From an uncultured Aquitalea sp. (GTDB lineage Bacteria > Pseudomonadota > Gammaproteobacteria > Burkholderiales > Chromobacteriaceae): a stretch of DNA of 64,000 nucleotides. The stretch spans positions 248,001-312,000 of the forward strand of contig NZ_CAMFLA010000001.1 of assembly GCF_945957525.1 (NCBI RefSeq). The letters are read 5' to 3'. The notes under the pieces were generated by a model. The model was not told the DNA's origin, made no database searches, and was given only the letters and a program-made list of their open reading frames with translations. Both the position numbers and the translations under genes were made by a program. Below, piece after piece: positions 52,011 through 59,958 of the stretch. How positions within the stretch are numbered: position 1 is the stretch's first letter; every line of letters starts with the position of its first letter.

Positions 52011-52688
52011 ATGCAGTGGTTTGAATTCCCCGATGCAGCCGCCAGCGCCGACGCCCTGGCCGCCAGTGTGGCGCAGCGCCTCGCCGCCGCCATCCGTCGC
52101 GATGGCAGCGCCGTGCTGGCGGTATCCGGCGGTAAATCGCCGGTACCCTTTTTCCACGCGCTGCGCAGCCAGCCGCTGGACTGGTCTGCCGTCACCGTCA
52201 CCCTGGTGGATGAGCGCTTCGTGCCGGAAAGCCACCCGGACAGCAATGCCGCGCTGGTGCGCCAGCACCTGCTGCAAGGCGCCGCGGCCGAAGCCGCCTT
52301 CGCCCCGCTGGCCAGCAAGGCGGAGGACGCCGCCGCCGAACTGGCAGCGGCCAGCGCCGCCTTCCGCACCCCCACCGTCGCCATTCTCGGCATGGGCGAA
52401 GACGGCCACACAGCCTCGCTGTTTCCCGGCACCGAGGCGCTGGCCGCCGGGCTGGACCCGGCCAACCCCGCGCCGCTGCTGCTGGTGCAACCGGCCACCG
52501 CGCCGCACCTGCGCATCAGCATGAGCTACGCCGCGCTGGTGAAAAGCGGCTGCCTGATCCTGTCCATTCAGGGCGCTGGCAAGCGCGCCGTGTTCGACAC
52601 CGCACTGACGGCGCGCGACGACGCCTTGCCGATCAGCCATTTCCTGCACCAGACGGAGTGCCCGCTCGATGTCTACTGGACTGCCTAA
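52011..52688 (+). CDS. pgl: 6-Phosphogluconolactonase
   Basis: 225 residues, DevB/Pgl family (NagB-like fold). '[18 protein letters not shown]', '[28 protein letters not shown]' and '[22 protein letters not shown]' with the catalytic Glu-Asp-Gly-His. It hydrolyses 6-phosphogluconolactone made by Zwf. The ATG at 52011 has GGAGGA upstream; the longer frame adds unrelated residues. It overlaps glk by 20 bases. Confidence 0.95.
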   Translation: MQWFEFPDAAASADALAASVAQRLAAAIRRDGSAVLAVSGGKSPVPFFHALRSQPLDWSAVTVTLVDERFVPESHPDSNAALVRQHLLQGAAAEAAFAPLASKAEDAAAELAAASAAFRTPTVAILGMGEDGHTASLFPGTEALAAGLDPANPAPLLLVQPATAPHLRISMSYAALVKSGCLILSIQGAGKRAVFDTALTARDDALPISHFLHQTECPLDVYWTA

Positions 52689-53646
52689 AGCCTGGCCGCG
52701 CCTGGTGGCCGACATCGGCGGCACCAATGCGCGCTTTGCGCTAGAAACCGCCCCCGGCGTGCTGGAAGACGTCGAAGTACTGCCTTGCGCCGGCTTCGCC
52801 ACGCTGGAAGCGGCCATGCGCAGCTATCTGGCGCGCGTTGCAGCCCATGCCGTCTCGCACGCCGCCATCGGCATCGCCAACCCGGTCACTGGCGACTGGG
52901 TACAGATGACCAATCATCACTGGGCGTTTTCCATTGAAGCCACTCGCCAGGCGCTGGGCCTTGCCAGCCTGGTGGTGATCAACGATTTCACCGCGCTGGC
53001 CCTGTCGCTGCCGCATCTGCCGGCCGACGAGCTGGTGCAGGTGGGCGGCGGCGAACCGGTAGCCGGCGGCCCGCTGGCGCTGATCGGCCCGGGCACCGGG
53101 CTGGGCGTGTCGGCGCTGATTCCGCACGCCGGCGGCTACACGCCCTTGTCCGGCGAAGGCGGCCACGTCAGCTTTGCGCCCTTCGACGAGCGCGAAGCCG
53201 CCGTCTGGCGCTTTGCCCGCGACCGCTTCGGTCACGTCTCGGCCGAACGCCTGCTGTCCGGTCCCGGCCTGGTGCTGATTTACCAGGCGCTGGCCGCGCT
53301 GGCCGGCGAAGATGCGGCCGATTACAGCGCGGCCGACATCACCGAACGCGGCCTGACCGGGCAATGCCCGCGCTGCCGCGAAACCCTGGACGCCTTCTGC
53401 GCCATGCTGGGCACGGCTTCGGCCAACCTAGCGCTGACGCTGGGGGCACGTGGCGGGGTTTACCTTGGCGGTGGTATCGTTCCACGTTTGATCGATTACT
53501 TCAAAACGTCGCCCTTCCGGCCGCGCTTCGAGGACAAGGGCCGTTTTTCCGCCTACATGGCGGCCATTCCGGTTTATGTCATCGATAGCCGCTACCCGGC
53601 CCTCATCGGGGCCAGCGCAGCGCTGGCGGCGCATCTGGAGCACTGA
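52669..53646 (+). CDS. glk: Glucokinase
   Basis: 325 residues, bacterial Glk (ASKHA fold). '[17 protein letters not shown]' (phosphate 1), '[23 protein letters not shown]', '[16 protein letters not shown]' with the catalytic Asp, '[15 protein letters not shown]', '[17 protein letters not shown]', '[11 protein letters not shown]'. It phosphorylates glucose with ATP. It starts inside the end of pgl and is followed 2 bases later by hexR. Confidence 0.96.
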   Translation: MSTGLPKAWPRLVADIGGTNARFALETAPGVLEDVEVLPCAGFATLEAAMRSYLARVAAHAVSHAAIGIANPVTGDWVQMTNHHWAFSIEATRQALGLASLVVINDFTALALSLPHLPADELVQVGGGEPVAGGPLALIGPGTGLGVSALIPHAGGYTPLSGEGGHVSFAPFDEREAAVWRFARDRFGHVSAERLLSGPGLVLIYQALAALAGEDAADYSAADITERGLTGQCPRCRETLDAFCAMLGTASANLALTLGARGGVYLGGGIVPRLIDYFKTSPFRPRFEDKGRFSAYMAAIPVYVIDSRYPALIGASAALAAHLEH

Positions 53647-53648
53647 GC

Positions 53649-54515
53649 ATGCTGGAAAGAATCAAGTCGCAACTGGACACCCTGTCCTCGGCCGAACGCA
53701 AAGTAGCCGAGCTGGTGCTGGCCCAACCCTATACCATGATGCAGGCGGCGGTAGCCGACATCGCGCGCAACGCCAGCGTGAGCCAGCCCACCGTCATCCG
53801 CTTCTGCCGCTCCATGGGCTGTGCCGGCCTACCGGATTTCAAGCTCAAACTGGCCGGCAGCCTGGTCACCGGCGTGCCTTATGTGCACTCCAGCGTGCGA
53901 CCTGAGGACCCCACCTCCGAAATCGTGGCCAAGGTGTTCGACAACACCGTGTCCGCGCTGCTCAAGAGCCGGCACGACGTCAACCCGCAGGCCATCGAGG
54001 CCGCCATCGACGCCATCTCCCGCGCGCGCCGCGTGGAGTTTTACGGCCTGGGCAACTCCGGCATCACCGCCGCCGACGCCCAGCACAAATTCTTCCGCTT
54101 CGGCATTTCCACCGTGGCCTACGCCGACACCCACATCCAGATGATGGCGGCGTCGGTGCTGGGCCCGGACGACGTGCTGGTGGCCATTTCCAGCTCCGGT
54201 CGCTCGCGCGAACTCCTGGACGCGGTGGAAGAAGCGCTGGCCTCCGGTGCCACGGTGGTGGCGCTGACCGCCAGCGGCTCGCCACTGGCCCGCGCCGCCA
54301 GCATCGCGCTGATGGCGGACACGCCGGAAGACAACGAAACCTACAGTCCGATGATCTCGCGCATCATCCACCTGGTGCTCATCGACGTACTGGCGGTGGG
54401 CGTAGCCCTGCGCCGCGGCCCCGATGTCATCGGACAGCTGGAAAAAACCAAGCACAGCCTCAAGCAAAAGAGGCTGGCCACCAACAGGACAAATGAGGAC
54501 AACCCCGATGCCTAA
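53649..54515 (+). CDS. hexR: HexR, RpiR-family regulator of central sugar metabolism
   Basis: 288 residues. The N-terminal RpiR helix-turn-helix (1-77) contains '[49 protein letters not shown]'. The C-terminal SIS domain (about 120-270) has '[24 protein letters not shown]' and '[21 protein letters not shown]', the sugar-phosphate sensing site. In characterised relatives HexR is released from DNA by KDPG. Likely targets here are the boxes at edd and zwf. Overlaps pgi by 8 bases. Confidence 0.94.
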   Translation: MLERIKSQLDTLSSAERKVAELVLAQPYTMMQAAVADIARNASVSQPTVIRFCRSMGCAGLPDFKLKLAGSLVTGVPYVHSSVRPEDPTSEIVAKVFDNTVSALLKSRHDVNPQAIEAAIDAISRARRVEFYGLGNSGITAADAQHKFFRFGISTVAYADTHIQMMAASVLGPDDVLVAISSSGRSRELLDAVEEALASGATVVALTASGSPLARAASIALMADTPEDNETYSPMISRIIHLVLIDVLAVGVALRRGPDVIGQLEKTKHSLKQKRLATNRTNEDNPDA

Positions 54516-56151
54516 CCTGACCCAGCTGCCGGCCTGGCAGTCGCTGTGGGATCACTTCGCCGAAGCCAAGCAGCGCCACATGCGCGAACTGTTTGCCGAA
54601 GACCCCGACCGCGCCGATCGTTACTCGCTGGAAGTGGGCGGTCTGTTCCTCGATTACTCCAAGAACCGCATCACCGACGCCACCCTCAGCGGCCTGATGC
54701 AACTGGCGCGCGAATCCGGCCTGCCCGATCGCATCAAGGCCATGTTCAAGGGCGAGAAGATCAACAGCACGGAAAACCGCGCCGTGCTGCACGTGGCGCT
54801 GCGCAATCGCACCAACTCGCCCATCCATGTGGACGGCGAAGACGTGATGCCCAAGGTGAATTCGGTGCTGGAACGCATGGGCAAGTTCGCCCACGCCGTG
54901 CGCTCGGGCGAATGGCTGGGCTACACCAACCAGCCCATCACCGACATCGTCAACATCGGCATCGGCGGTTCCGATCTTGGCCCGCTGATGGTATGCAGCG
55001 CGCTCAAGCCCTTCGGCCATCCGCGCATGAACATGCACTTCGTCTCCAATGTGGACGGCGCGCAGCTGAAGGAAACGCTGAAGAAAGTCCACTCCGAAAC
55101 CACCCTGTTCGTTGTGGAATCCAAAACCTTCACCACGCAGGAAACCCTCACCAACGCGCTCACCGCGCGCGACTGGTTCTTGCAGCGCGCCCGCGACGAA
55201 AAGGCCGTAGCCAAGCACTTCGTGGCTGTGTCCACCAACCAGAAGGCCGTGGCCGATTTCGGCATCGACCCATCCAACATGTTCGAATTCTGGGACTGGG
55301 TGGGCGGCCGTTACAGCCTGTGGTCGGCCATCGGCCTGCCCATCATGCTGTATCTGGGCGAGGAGAACTTCACCGAGCTGCTCAACGGCGCGCACATCAT
55401 GGACCAGCATTTCCGCAATGCGCCGTTCGAACAAAACATGCCGGTGCTGCTGGCCATGATCGGCATCTGGTACATCAACTACTACGGCGGCGGCAGCCAT
55501 GTGATCGCCCCCTACGACCAGTACCTGCACCGCCTGCCGGCCTTCATCCAGCAACTGGACATGGAGTCCAACGGCAAACAGGTGCAAGTGGACGGCACCC
55601 CGGTGAACTTTGAAACCGCCCCCATCATCTGGGGCGAAACCGGCATCAACGGCCAGCACGCCTTCTTCCAGCTCTTGCATCAGGGCACCCACATTTCGCC
55701 GATCGACCTGATCGCCTCGCTGGAGGGCCAGGGCAGCCTGCCGGGCCACCATGAAATCCTGCTGGCCAACGTATTTGCCCAGGCCGAAGCCTTCATGCGC
55801 GGCAAAACAGCCGACGAAGTGCGCGAAGAGCTGACCAAGCAAGGCATGAGCGGCGAGGCGCTGGAAGCGCTGGTGCCGCACAAGGTGTTTGGCGGCAACC
55901 GCCCCACCAACACCCTGCTGATGCACCGGCTGGACCCGCGCAACCTCGGCTCGCTGATTGCCCTCTACGAACACAAGATCTTCGTGCAAGGCGTTATCTG
56001 GGGTATCAACAGCTTTGACCAGTGGGGCGTGGAACTGGGCAAGCAACTGGCCAAGACCATTCATGCCGAGCTGACCGGCAAGCTGAAAAACGCCGAGCAC
56101 GACAGCTCCACCCGGCGTCTGATCCAGCTGTATCGCCAGGCCAACAAGTAA
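54508..56151 (+). CDS. pgi: Glucose-6-phosphate isomerase
   Basis: 547 residues. '[18 protein letters not shown]' (first sugar-phosphate site), '[17 protein letters not shown]', '[20 protein letters not shown]' (PGI signature), '[33 protein letters not shown]' and the C-terminal '[15 protein letters not shown]' (signature 2). It interconverts glucose-6- and fructose-6-phosphate. ATG at 54508, overlapping hexR. It ends the pgl-glk-hexR-pgi run. Confidence 0.97.
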   Translation: MPNLTQLPAWQSLWDHFAEAKQRHMRELFAEDPDRADRYSLEVGGLFLDYSKNRITDATLSGLMQLARESGLPDRIKAMFKGEKINSTENRAVLHVALRNRTNSPIHVDGEDVMPKVNSVLERMGKFAHAVRSGEWLGYTNQPITDIVNIGIGGSDLGPLMVCSALKPFGHPRMNMHFVSNVDGAQLKETLKKVHSETTLFVVESKTFTTQETLTNALTARDWFLQRARDEKAVAKHFVAVSTNQKAVADFGIDPSNMFEFWDWVGGRYSLWSAIGLPIMLYLGEENFTELLNGAHIMDQHFRNAPFEQNMPVLLAMIGIWYINYYGGGSHVIAPYDQYLHRLPAFIQQLDMESNGKQVQVDGTPVNFETAPIIWGETGINGQHAFFQLLHQGTHISPIDLIASLEGQGSLPGHHEILLANVFAQAEAFMRGKTADEVREELTKQGMSGEALEALVPHKVFGGNRPTNTLLMHRLDPRNLGSLIALYEHKIFVQGVIWGINSFDQWGVELGKQLAKTIHAELTGKLKNAEHDSSTRRLIQLYRQANK

Positions 56152-56208
56152 GCCCGAACCGCGCCGGGCAAGGTTGGCCGATAGGCTGCCCGTCGGTAGC
56201 GGGCACAA

Positions 56209-56238
56209 AAAAACGCCGCTCATCCGAGCGGCGTTTTT
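56209..56238. terminator. Bidirectional terminator between pgi and the Tsx-like gene
   Basis: Perfect 13-bp stem (56209-56221 with 56226-56238) with A5/T5 ends and loop ATCC. A near-copy of the repeated motif, AAGGTTGGCCGA, lies just upstream at 56170-56181. Confidence 0.92.
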
Positions 56239-56275
56239 CTTGATCATGCGCCGGCAACCCGGCGCAGACCCGGCA

Positions 56276-57025
56276 TCAGAAGTTGTACTTGGCCGAGTAG
56301 ATCATGGCGTTCTGGTACACGCTGGTGCCCAGCTTCTGGTCGGCGTAACGGTATTGCACGCCGGTGGTGAAGTGCTTGCTCACGTTCCACCACAGCGCGA
56401 TGGCGCCGTTCTGGCCAGTGTGGCTGTTGTAGTTGGGGGTGAACTTGTCCTTGCGGGCGAATTCGGTTTCATGCCACTGGCTCACCAGGAAGGACTGACC
56501 GAAAGCGCTGAACGGGTACAGCAGCACGTAGCCGGCCATCCAGCCGTTGAAGCCGGAATTCACGCCGAAAGCGTCCAGCTCGTTATGCGCGCCGATGAAG
56601 GGCTTGATGGTCAGGTTGCCGAACTTCAGGTCGGTGCCCAGGCCCAGCACGCGGTTCTGGGTGAAGAACTCGTTGCCGCGGGTGTCGTACACGTGAGCGT
56701 ACAGCTGTACCGGCACGTCGCCGATGCGGGTCATGTTGAAGCGGGCAATCGCCTTGGTGGTGTAACGCTGGTCATGGCCTTCCTGACCATTGCCGCTCTT
56801 GCCCGGGTTTTCCAGGTCGAAGAAGCCGTACAGTTCGCCCCACTGGCCGCCCATGCCGCCTTCCAGCTCCAGGTATGCGAAGTCTTTCTTGCCGCTCTGG
56901 CCGGTGGTGCGGCTGGACCAGTCGAGGTAGTTGGCGCTAACGTCGCCCCAGGACCAGTTGTCGGCGTGAGCGAATGCGGCGCTGCCCATCATGGACAGGG
57001 CCAGCAGCAGATTGCGAGCTTTCAT
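56276..57025 (-). CDS. Tsx/OmpK-type nucleoside-specific outer-membrane channel
   Basis: 249 residues with a signal peptide (1-21, 'LALSMMGSAAFAHADNW'). The mature protein is made of alternating beta strands and ends in 'MIYSAKYNF', with the C-terminal Phe expected of outer-membrane barrels. 'SANYLDWSSRT' and 'KKDFAYLELEGG' match the Tsx/OmpK family, which transports nucleosides across the outer membrane. The ATG at 57025 lies after an AT-rich ~220-base upstream region likely to hold its promoter. Confidence 0.87.
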   Translation of the reverse strand: MKARNLLLALSMMGSAAFAHADNWSWGDVSANYLDWSSRTTGQSGKKDFAYLELEGGMGGQWGELYGFFDLENPGKSGNGQEGHDQRYTTKAIARFNMTRIGDVPVQLYAHVYDTRGNEFFTQNRVLGLGTDLKFGNLTIKPFIGAHNELDAFGVNSGFNGWMAGYVLLYPFSAFGQSFLVSQWHETEFARKDKFTPNYNSHTGQNGAIALWWNVSKHFTTGVQYRYADQKLGTSVYQNAMIYSAKYNF

Positions 57026-57250
57026 TTGTAATTTTGCCTAAGTGTGAACTTTGTTTTCGTTGAGACCCGCGTATGCGCTACGGGGGGCGCGCAGAGTAAC
57101 GCAAGTGCTTTGATATTGAAAAGTTTCACGCAGAGGCAATACGCATTGCACGTATGTTTACGTAGTATTTCCGCAACATTATGTAAATGTGCTGAAAGCG
57201 TGTCTGACAAATCGGCACAAAGCTTGAAACTGCCTGAATCGATTATGTTT

Positions 57251-57574
57251 TCACTTGAAGAAATATTCCGTCGGCCAACCGTAGCGCTTCAGGCTCACCC
57301 GTCCATTGTCGGACAATGCCACGCCCTCGTTCTCCAGCAACAGCTTTTGCAAATCGGCATGATGACTGCCCGGTCGCGACACGCGGCCCCCCGCGCCCAG
57401 CACCCGGTGCCAGGGTGCCCCGCATCCCTCAGGCAAACCACTCAGCAATTTGCCCACATGGCGGGCATGACGCGGATAGCCGGCCATGGCCGCCAGCGTG
57501 CCATAGGTGCAAACACAGCCGGGCGGGATATCGCCGATCAGGGCCAGCACGGCCTGTTCGAATCCGGGCGGCAT
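57251..57574 (-). CDS. atl: Alkyltransferase-like (Atl) DNA-binding protein, MGMT family
   Basis: 107 residues equal to the C-terminal DNA-binding domain of O6-methylguanine methyltransferase: 'GCVCTYGTLAAMAGYPRHARHVGKLLSGLP' (recognition helix with the finger Arg) and 'APWHRVLGAGGRVS'. The PCHR active-site Cys is replaced by Trp (about residue 55), the mark of Atl proteins. These bind and flip alkylated guanines without repairing them and pass the site to nucleotide excision repair. It starts 4 bases after the metallo-hydrolase stop, same strand. Confidence 0.92.
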   Translation of the reverse strand: MPPGFEQAVLALIGDIPPGCVCTYGTLAAMAGYPRHARHVGKLLSGLPEGCGAPWHRVLGAGGRVSRPGSHHADLQKLLLENEGVALSDNGRVSLKRYGWPTEYFFK

Positions 57575-57578
57575 GGCG

Positions 57579-58229
57579 TCAGCGATAGCGGGCGTTGCTG
57601 ACGAAGGGATTGTGACGCTTCTCCTCGCCCAGCGTGGTGAGCGGGCCGTGGCCCGGGATCACCACCACCTCGTCGGGCAGGGCGAACAGCTTGTTCTCGA
57701 TGGCGTCTATCAGCTGCTGATGATTGCCCATGGGAAAGTCCGTGCGCCCAATGGAGCCCTGAAACAACACATCGCCCGCCACCAGCAGCGCAGCCTCCGG
57801 GCTGTAAAACACCACATGGCCCGGCGTGTGGCCCGGGCAGTGGATCACTTGCAAGGTTTCCCGCCCCACGCTGACCGTATCGCCTTCGGCCAACCATCGC
57901 TGCGGCGTCAGCGCCGGCACGGAAGGAAAACCGAACATGCGCCCCTGATGTGGCAACTGGTCCAGCCAGAAGCTTTCCGCCTCTTGCGGGCCTTCAATCG
58001 CCACGCCCAAGCGCTCGGCCAGCTCGGCCGCGCCGCCGGCGTGATCGATATGGCCGTGGGTCAGCAACAGTTTGGTCACCGTCAGTTTGCGCTCGGACAG
58101 CCAGGCAAGGATGCGCTCCACATCGCCGCCGGCGTCCACCACCGCGGCTTCGCGGGTGGCGTCGCACCACAGCACGCTGCAATTCTGGGCAAACGGAGTA
58201 ACAGGAATCAGGTGATAGCGCAGGGACAT
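57579..58229 (-). CDS. Metallo-beta-lactamase-fold hydrolase (glyoxalase II-like, YcbL type)
   Basis: 216 residues. 'LLLTHGHIDHAGGAAELAERLGV' is the HxHxDH metal motif, 'HCPGHTPGHVVFY' the second His, 'LLVAGDVLFQGSIGRTDFP' the bridging Asp, and 'VVIPGHGPLTTLGEEKRHNPF' the last His. It resembles YcbL/type II glyoxalases that hydrolyse thioesters such as S-lactoylglutathione. The ATG at 58229 gives the typical 'LRYHLIPVTPFAQNC' start. Confidence 0.9.
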   Translation of the reverse strand: MSLRYHLIPVTPFAQNCSVLWCDATREAAVVDAGGDVERILAWLSERKLTVTKLLLTHGHIDHAGGAAELAERLGVAIEGPQEAESFWLDQLPHQGRMFGFPSVPALTPQRWLAEGDTVSVGRETLQVIHCPGHTPGHVVFYSPEAALLVAGDVLFQGSIGRTDFPMGNHQQLIDAIENKLFALPDEVVVIPGHGPLTTLGEEKRHNPFVSNARYR

Positions 58230-58356
58230 GGCAGGCTCGGCAAAATACGGAGAATGCCGCGATTGTGGCATGCAGGCCGCGCCCGGGCCAAGCTTGTCGA
58301 GGCAAGCGGCGGATTACAGGTAAAATGCCGCTTTTGCCGTTTGCCGAAAGCCCGCC

Positions 58357-59178
58357 ATGAGCCTCATCCCTGAAATCCGTCCGCAACAATCCATCGAGCT
58401 GCTCAAGGAACTGCACATCCTCACCCGCGACGGCAAAATCAATCAGGACAGCCGGCGCAAGCTCAAGCAGGTGTACCACCTATACCAGTTCATCGAACCC
58501 CTGATGCAAGACGTACTGACGCAAAAGGGCGACGTCACGCTGGCCGACCATGGCGCGGGCAAATCCTATCTGGGCTTCATCCTCTACGACCTCTTCCTCA
58601 AGGACAAAGACCTCGGCCGCGTCTTCGGCATCGAAACCCGCCCGGAACTGGTCAGCCGCTCGGAAGAACTGGCCGCCCGCCTCGGCTTTGGCCGCATGGA
58701 TTTCCTCAACCTCACGGTAGAAGAATCCATCACCTCCAGCCAACTGCCCCAGCAGGTGGACATCATTACCGCCCTGCATGCCTGCAACACCGCCACCGAC
58801 GACGCCATCCGCTTCGCTCTGGCCAAGGACGCCCGCTACATCGTGCTGGTGCCCTGCTGCCAGGCCGAAGTAGCCACGGTGCTGCGCCAGAAAAAGAACG
58901 AAACCTTCGGCAAGACCCCGCTCTCCGAACTGTGGCGCCACCCCATCCACACCCGCGAATTCGGCAGCCAGCTCACCAATGTGCTGCGCTGCCTGCAGCT
59001 GGAAGCGCGCGGCTACCAACTCACCGTCACCGAACTGGTGGGCTGGGAACACTCGATGAAAAACGAGCTGATCATCGCCAAGAAAACCGGCAAGGGCAAA
59101 AAAAGTGCCCGCGAACGGCAAGAAGCCATTCTGGAAGAACTCAACCTCAACGAACTGCGCGAACGCTTCGTGTATTAA
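58357..59178 (+). CDS. Class I SAM-dependent methyltransferase (RNA-methylase-like)
   Basis: 273 residues. An N-terminal helical part (1-50) precedes the Rossmann core, with 'LADHGAGKSYLGFILYDLFL' as an unusual motif I, 'VFGIETRPELVSRSEELAARLGF' and 'VDIITALHACNTATDDAIRFALAKDARYIVLVPCCQAEV'. The ALHxCxxxTD and VPCCQ segments are typical of the Methyltransf_32 group, some of which modify RNA. The target is unknown. A TTTGCCGAAAG variant of the repeated motif lies just before the start (58339-58350). Confidence 0.87.
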   Translation: MSLIPEIRPQQSIELLKELHILTRDGKINQDSRRKLKQVYHLYQFIEPLMQDVLTQKGDVTLADHGAGKSYLGFILYDLFLKDKDLGRVFGIETRPELVSRSEELAARLGFGRMDFLNLTVEESITSSQLPQQVDIITALHACNTATDDAIRFALAKDARYIVLVPCCQAEVATVLRQKKNETFGKTPLSELWRHPIHTREFGSQLTNVLRCLQLEARGYQLTVTELVGWEHSMKNELIIAKKTGKGKKSARERQEAILEELNLNELRERFVY

Positions 59179-59308
59179 CCCCGCTCGCCCGGCGTCGGGG
59201 GCATTGTCGGCGCCGCCCTCGCCCCGCACAGCGTGCGCCAAAGGCGCCCCTTCACCCGGCGCCGCTGAAAAGCCACGGGGCGGGAGGGGGCGGGATCACG
59301 GCCCCGGG

Positions 59309-59908
59309 GTACTGGCGCTGGATTGCGGGGCCAATCTGGGGGTGCATAAGGTGGAGTGGGCGCGCTTTCTCTATGGTTGGAGCCATGTAGTGGCCTTTGA
59401 AGCGCAGGAGAAAATCTATTACGCGCTGTGCGGCAATATCGCGCTCAACAATTGCCTTAACGTGAATGCGCTCAATTCGGCCGTGGGAAACCGCTGTGGC
59501 CAGATCGACATTCCCGAGCCTGACTACCTGACGCCAGGCTCCTTCGGCAGCCTGGAGCTGCAAGCCTCCGATCACAATGAATTCATCGGCCAGCCGCTGG
59601 ACTACACGGCTCGTACCATCCGCATCGACATGGTGACGCTGGATTCACTGAATCTGCAGCGCATTGATCTGATCAAGCTGGATGTGGAAGGCATGGAGCA
59701 ACAAGTGCTGGAGGGCGCCGCCGGCTCGCTGGAACGCTGCCGGCCCATGGTGTTTCTCGAGACGCTGAAGGCCGATATGAACGTCACCGGGCCCTGGCTG
59801 GCGTCGCGCTGCTACCGGCTGTTTCCCGCCGGCATCAATCTGTTGGCTGTACACGAAAGCGACCCGGCCCTGCCGCGTCTGAAAATGAAAACGGCAGGCT
59901 CAGTCTGA
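59309..59908 (+). pseudogene. FkbM-family methyltransferase fragment, probably 5'-truncated
   Basis: The frame shows a clear FkbM core: 'LALDCGANLGVHKVEWARFL' (motif I), 'VVAFEAQEKIYYALCGNIALNN', 'IDLIKLDVEGMEQQVLEGAAGSL' and 'RPMVFLETLKAD'. Family members normally have tens of residues before motif I, but here the sequence upstream is GC-rich and unlike protein, and no ATG or ribosome site precedes motif I. The frame opens at 59105 inside the previous gene. It could still be expressed from a rare start. It is terminated normally at 59891-59926. Confidence 0.6.
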
Positions 59909-59926
59909 TCTGAGCCTGCCGTTTTT
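59891..59926 (+). terminator. Rho-independent terminator after the FkbM fragment
   Basis: Perfect 13-bp stem (59891-59903 with 59910-59922), 6-base loop, then T5. The stop codon lies in the loop. Confidence 0.9.
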
Positions 59927-59958
59927 CTGCCCGCCCAAGCGCGCGGCGCAAGGGAGGA

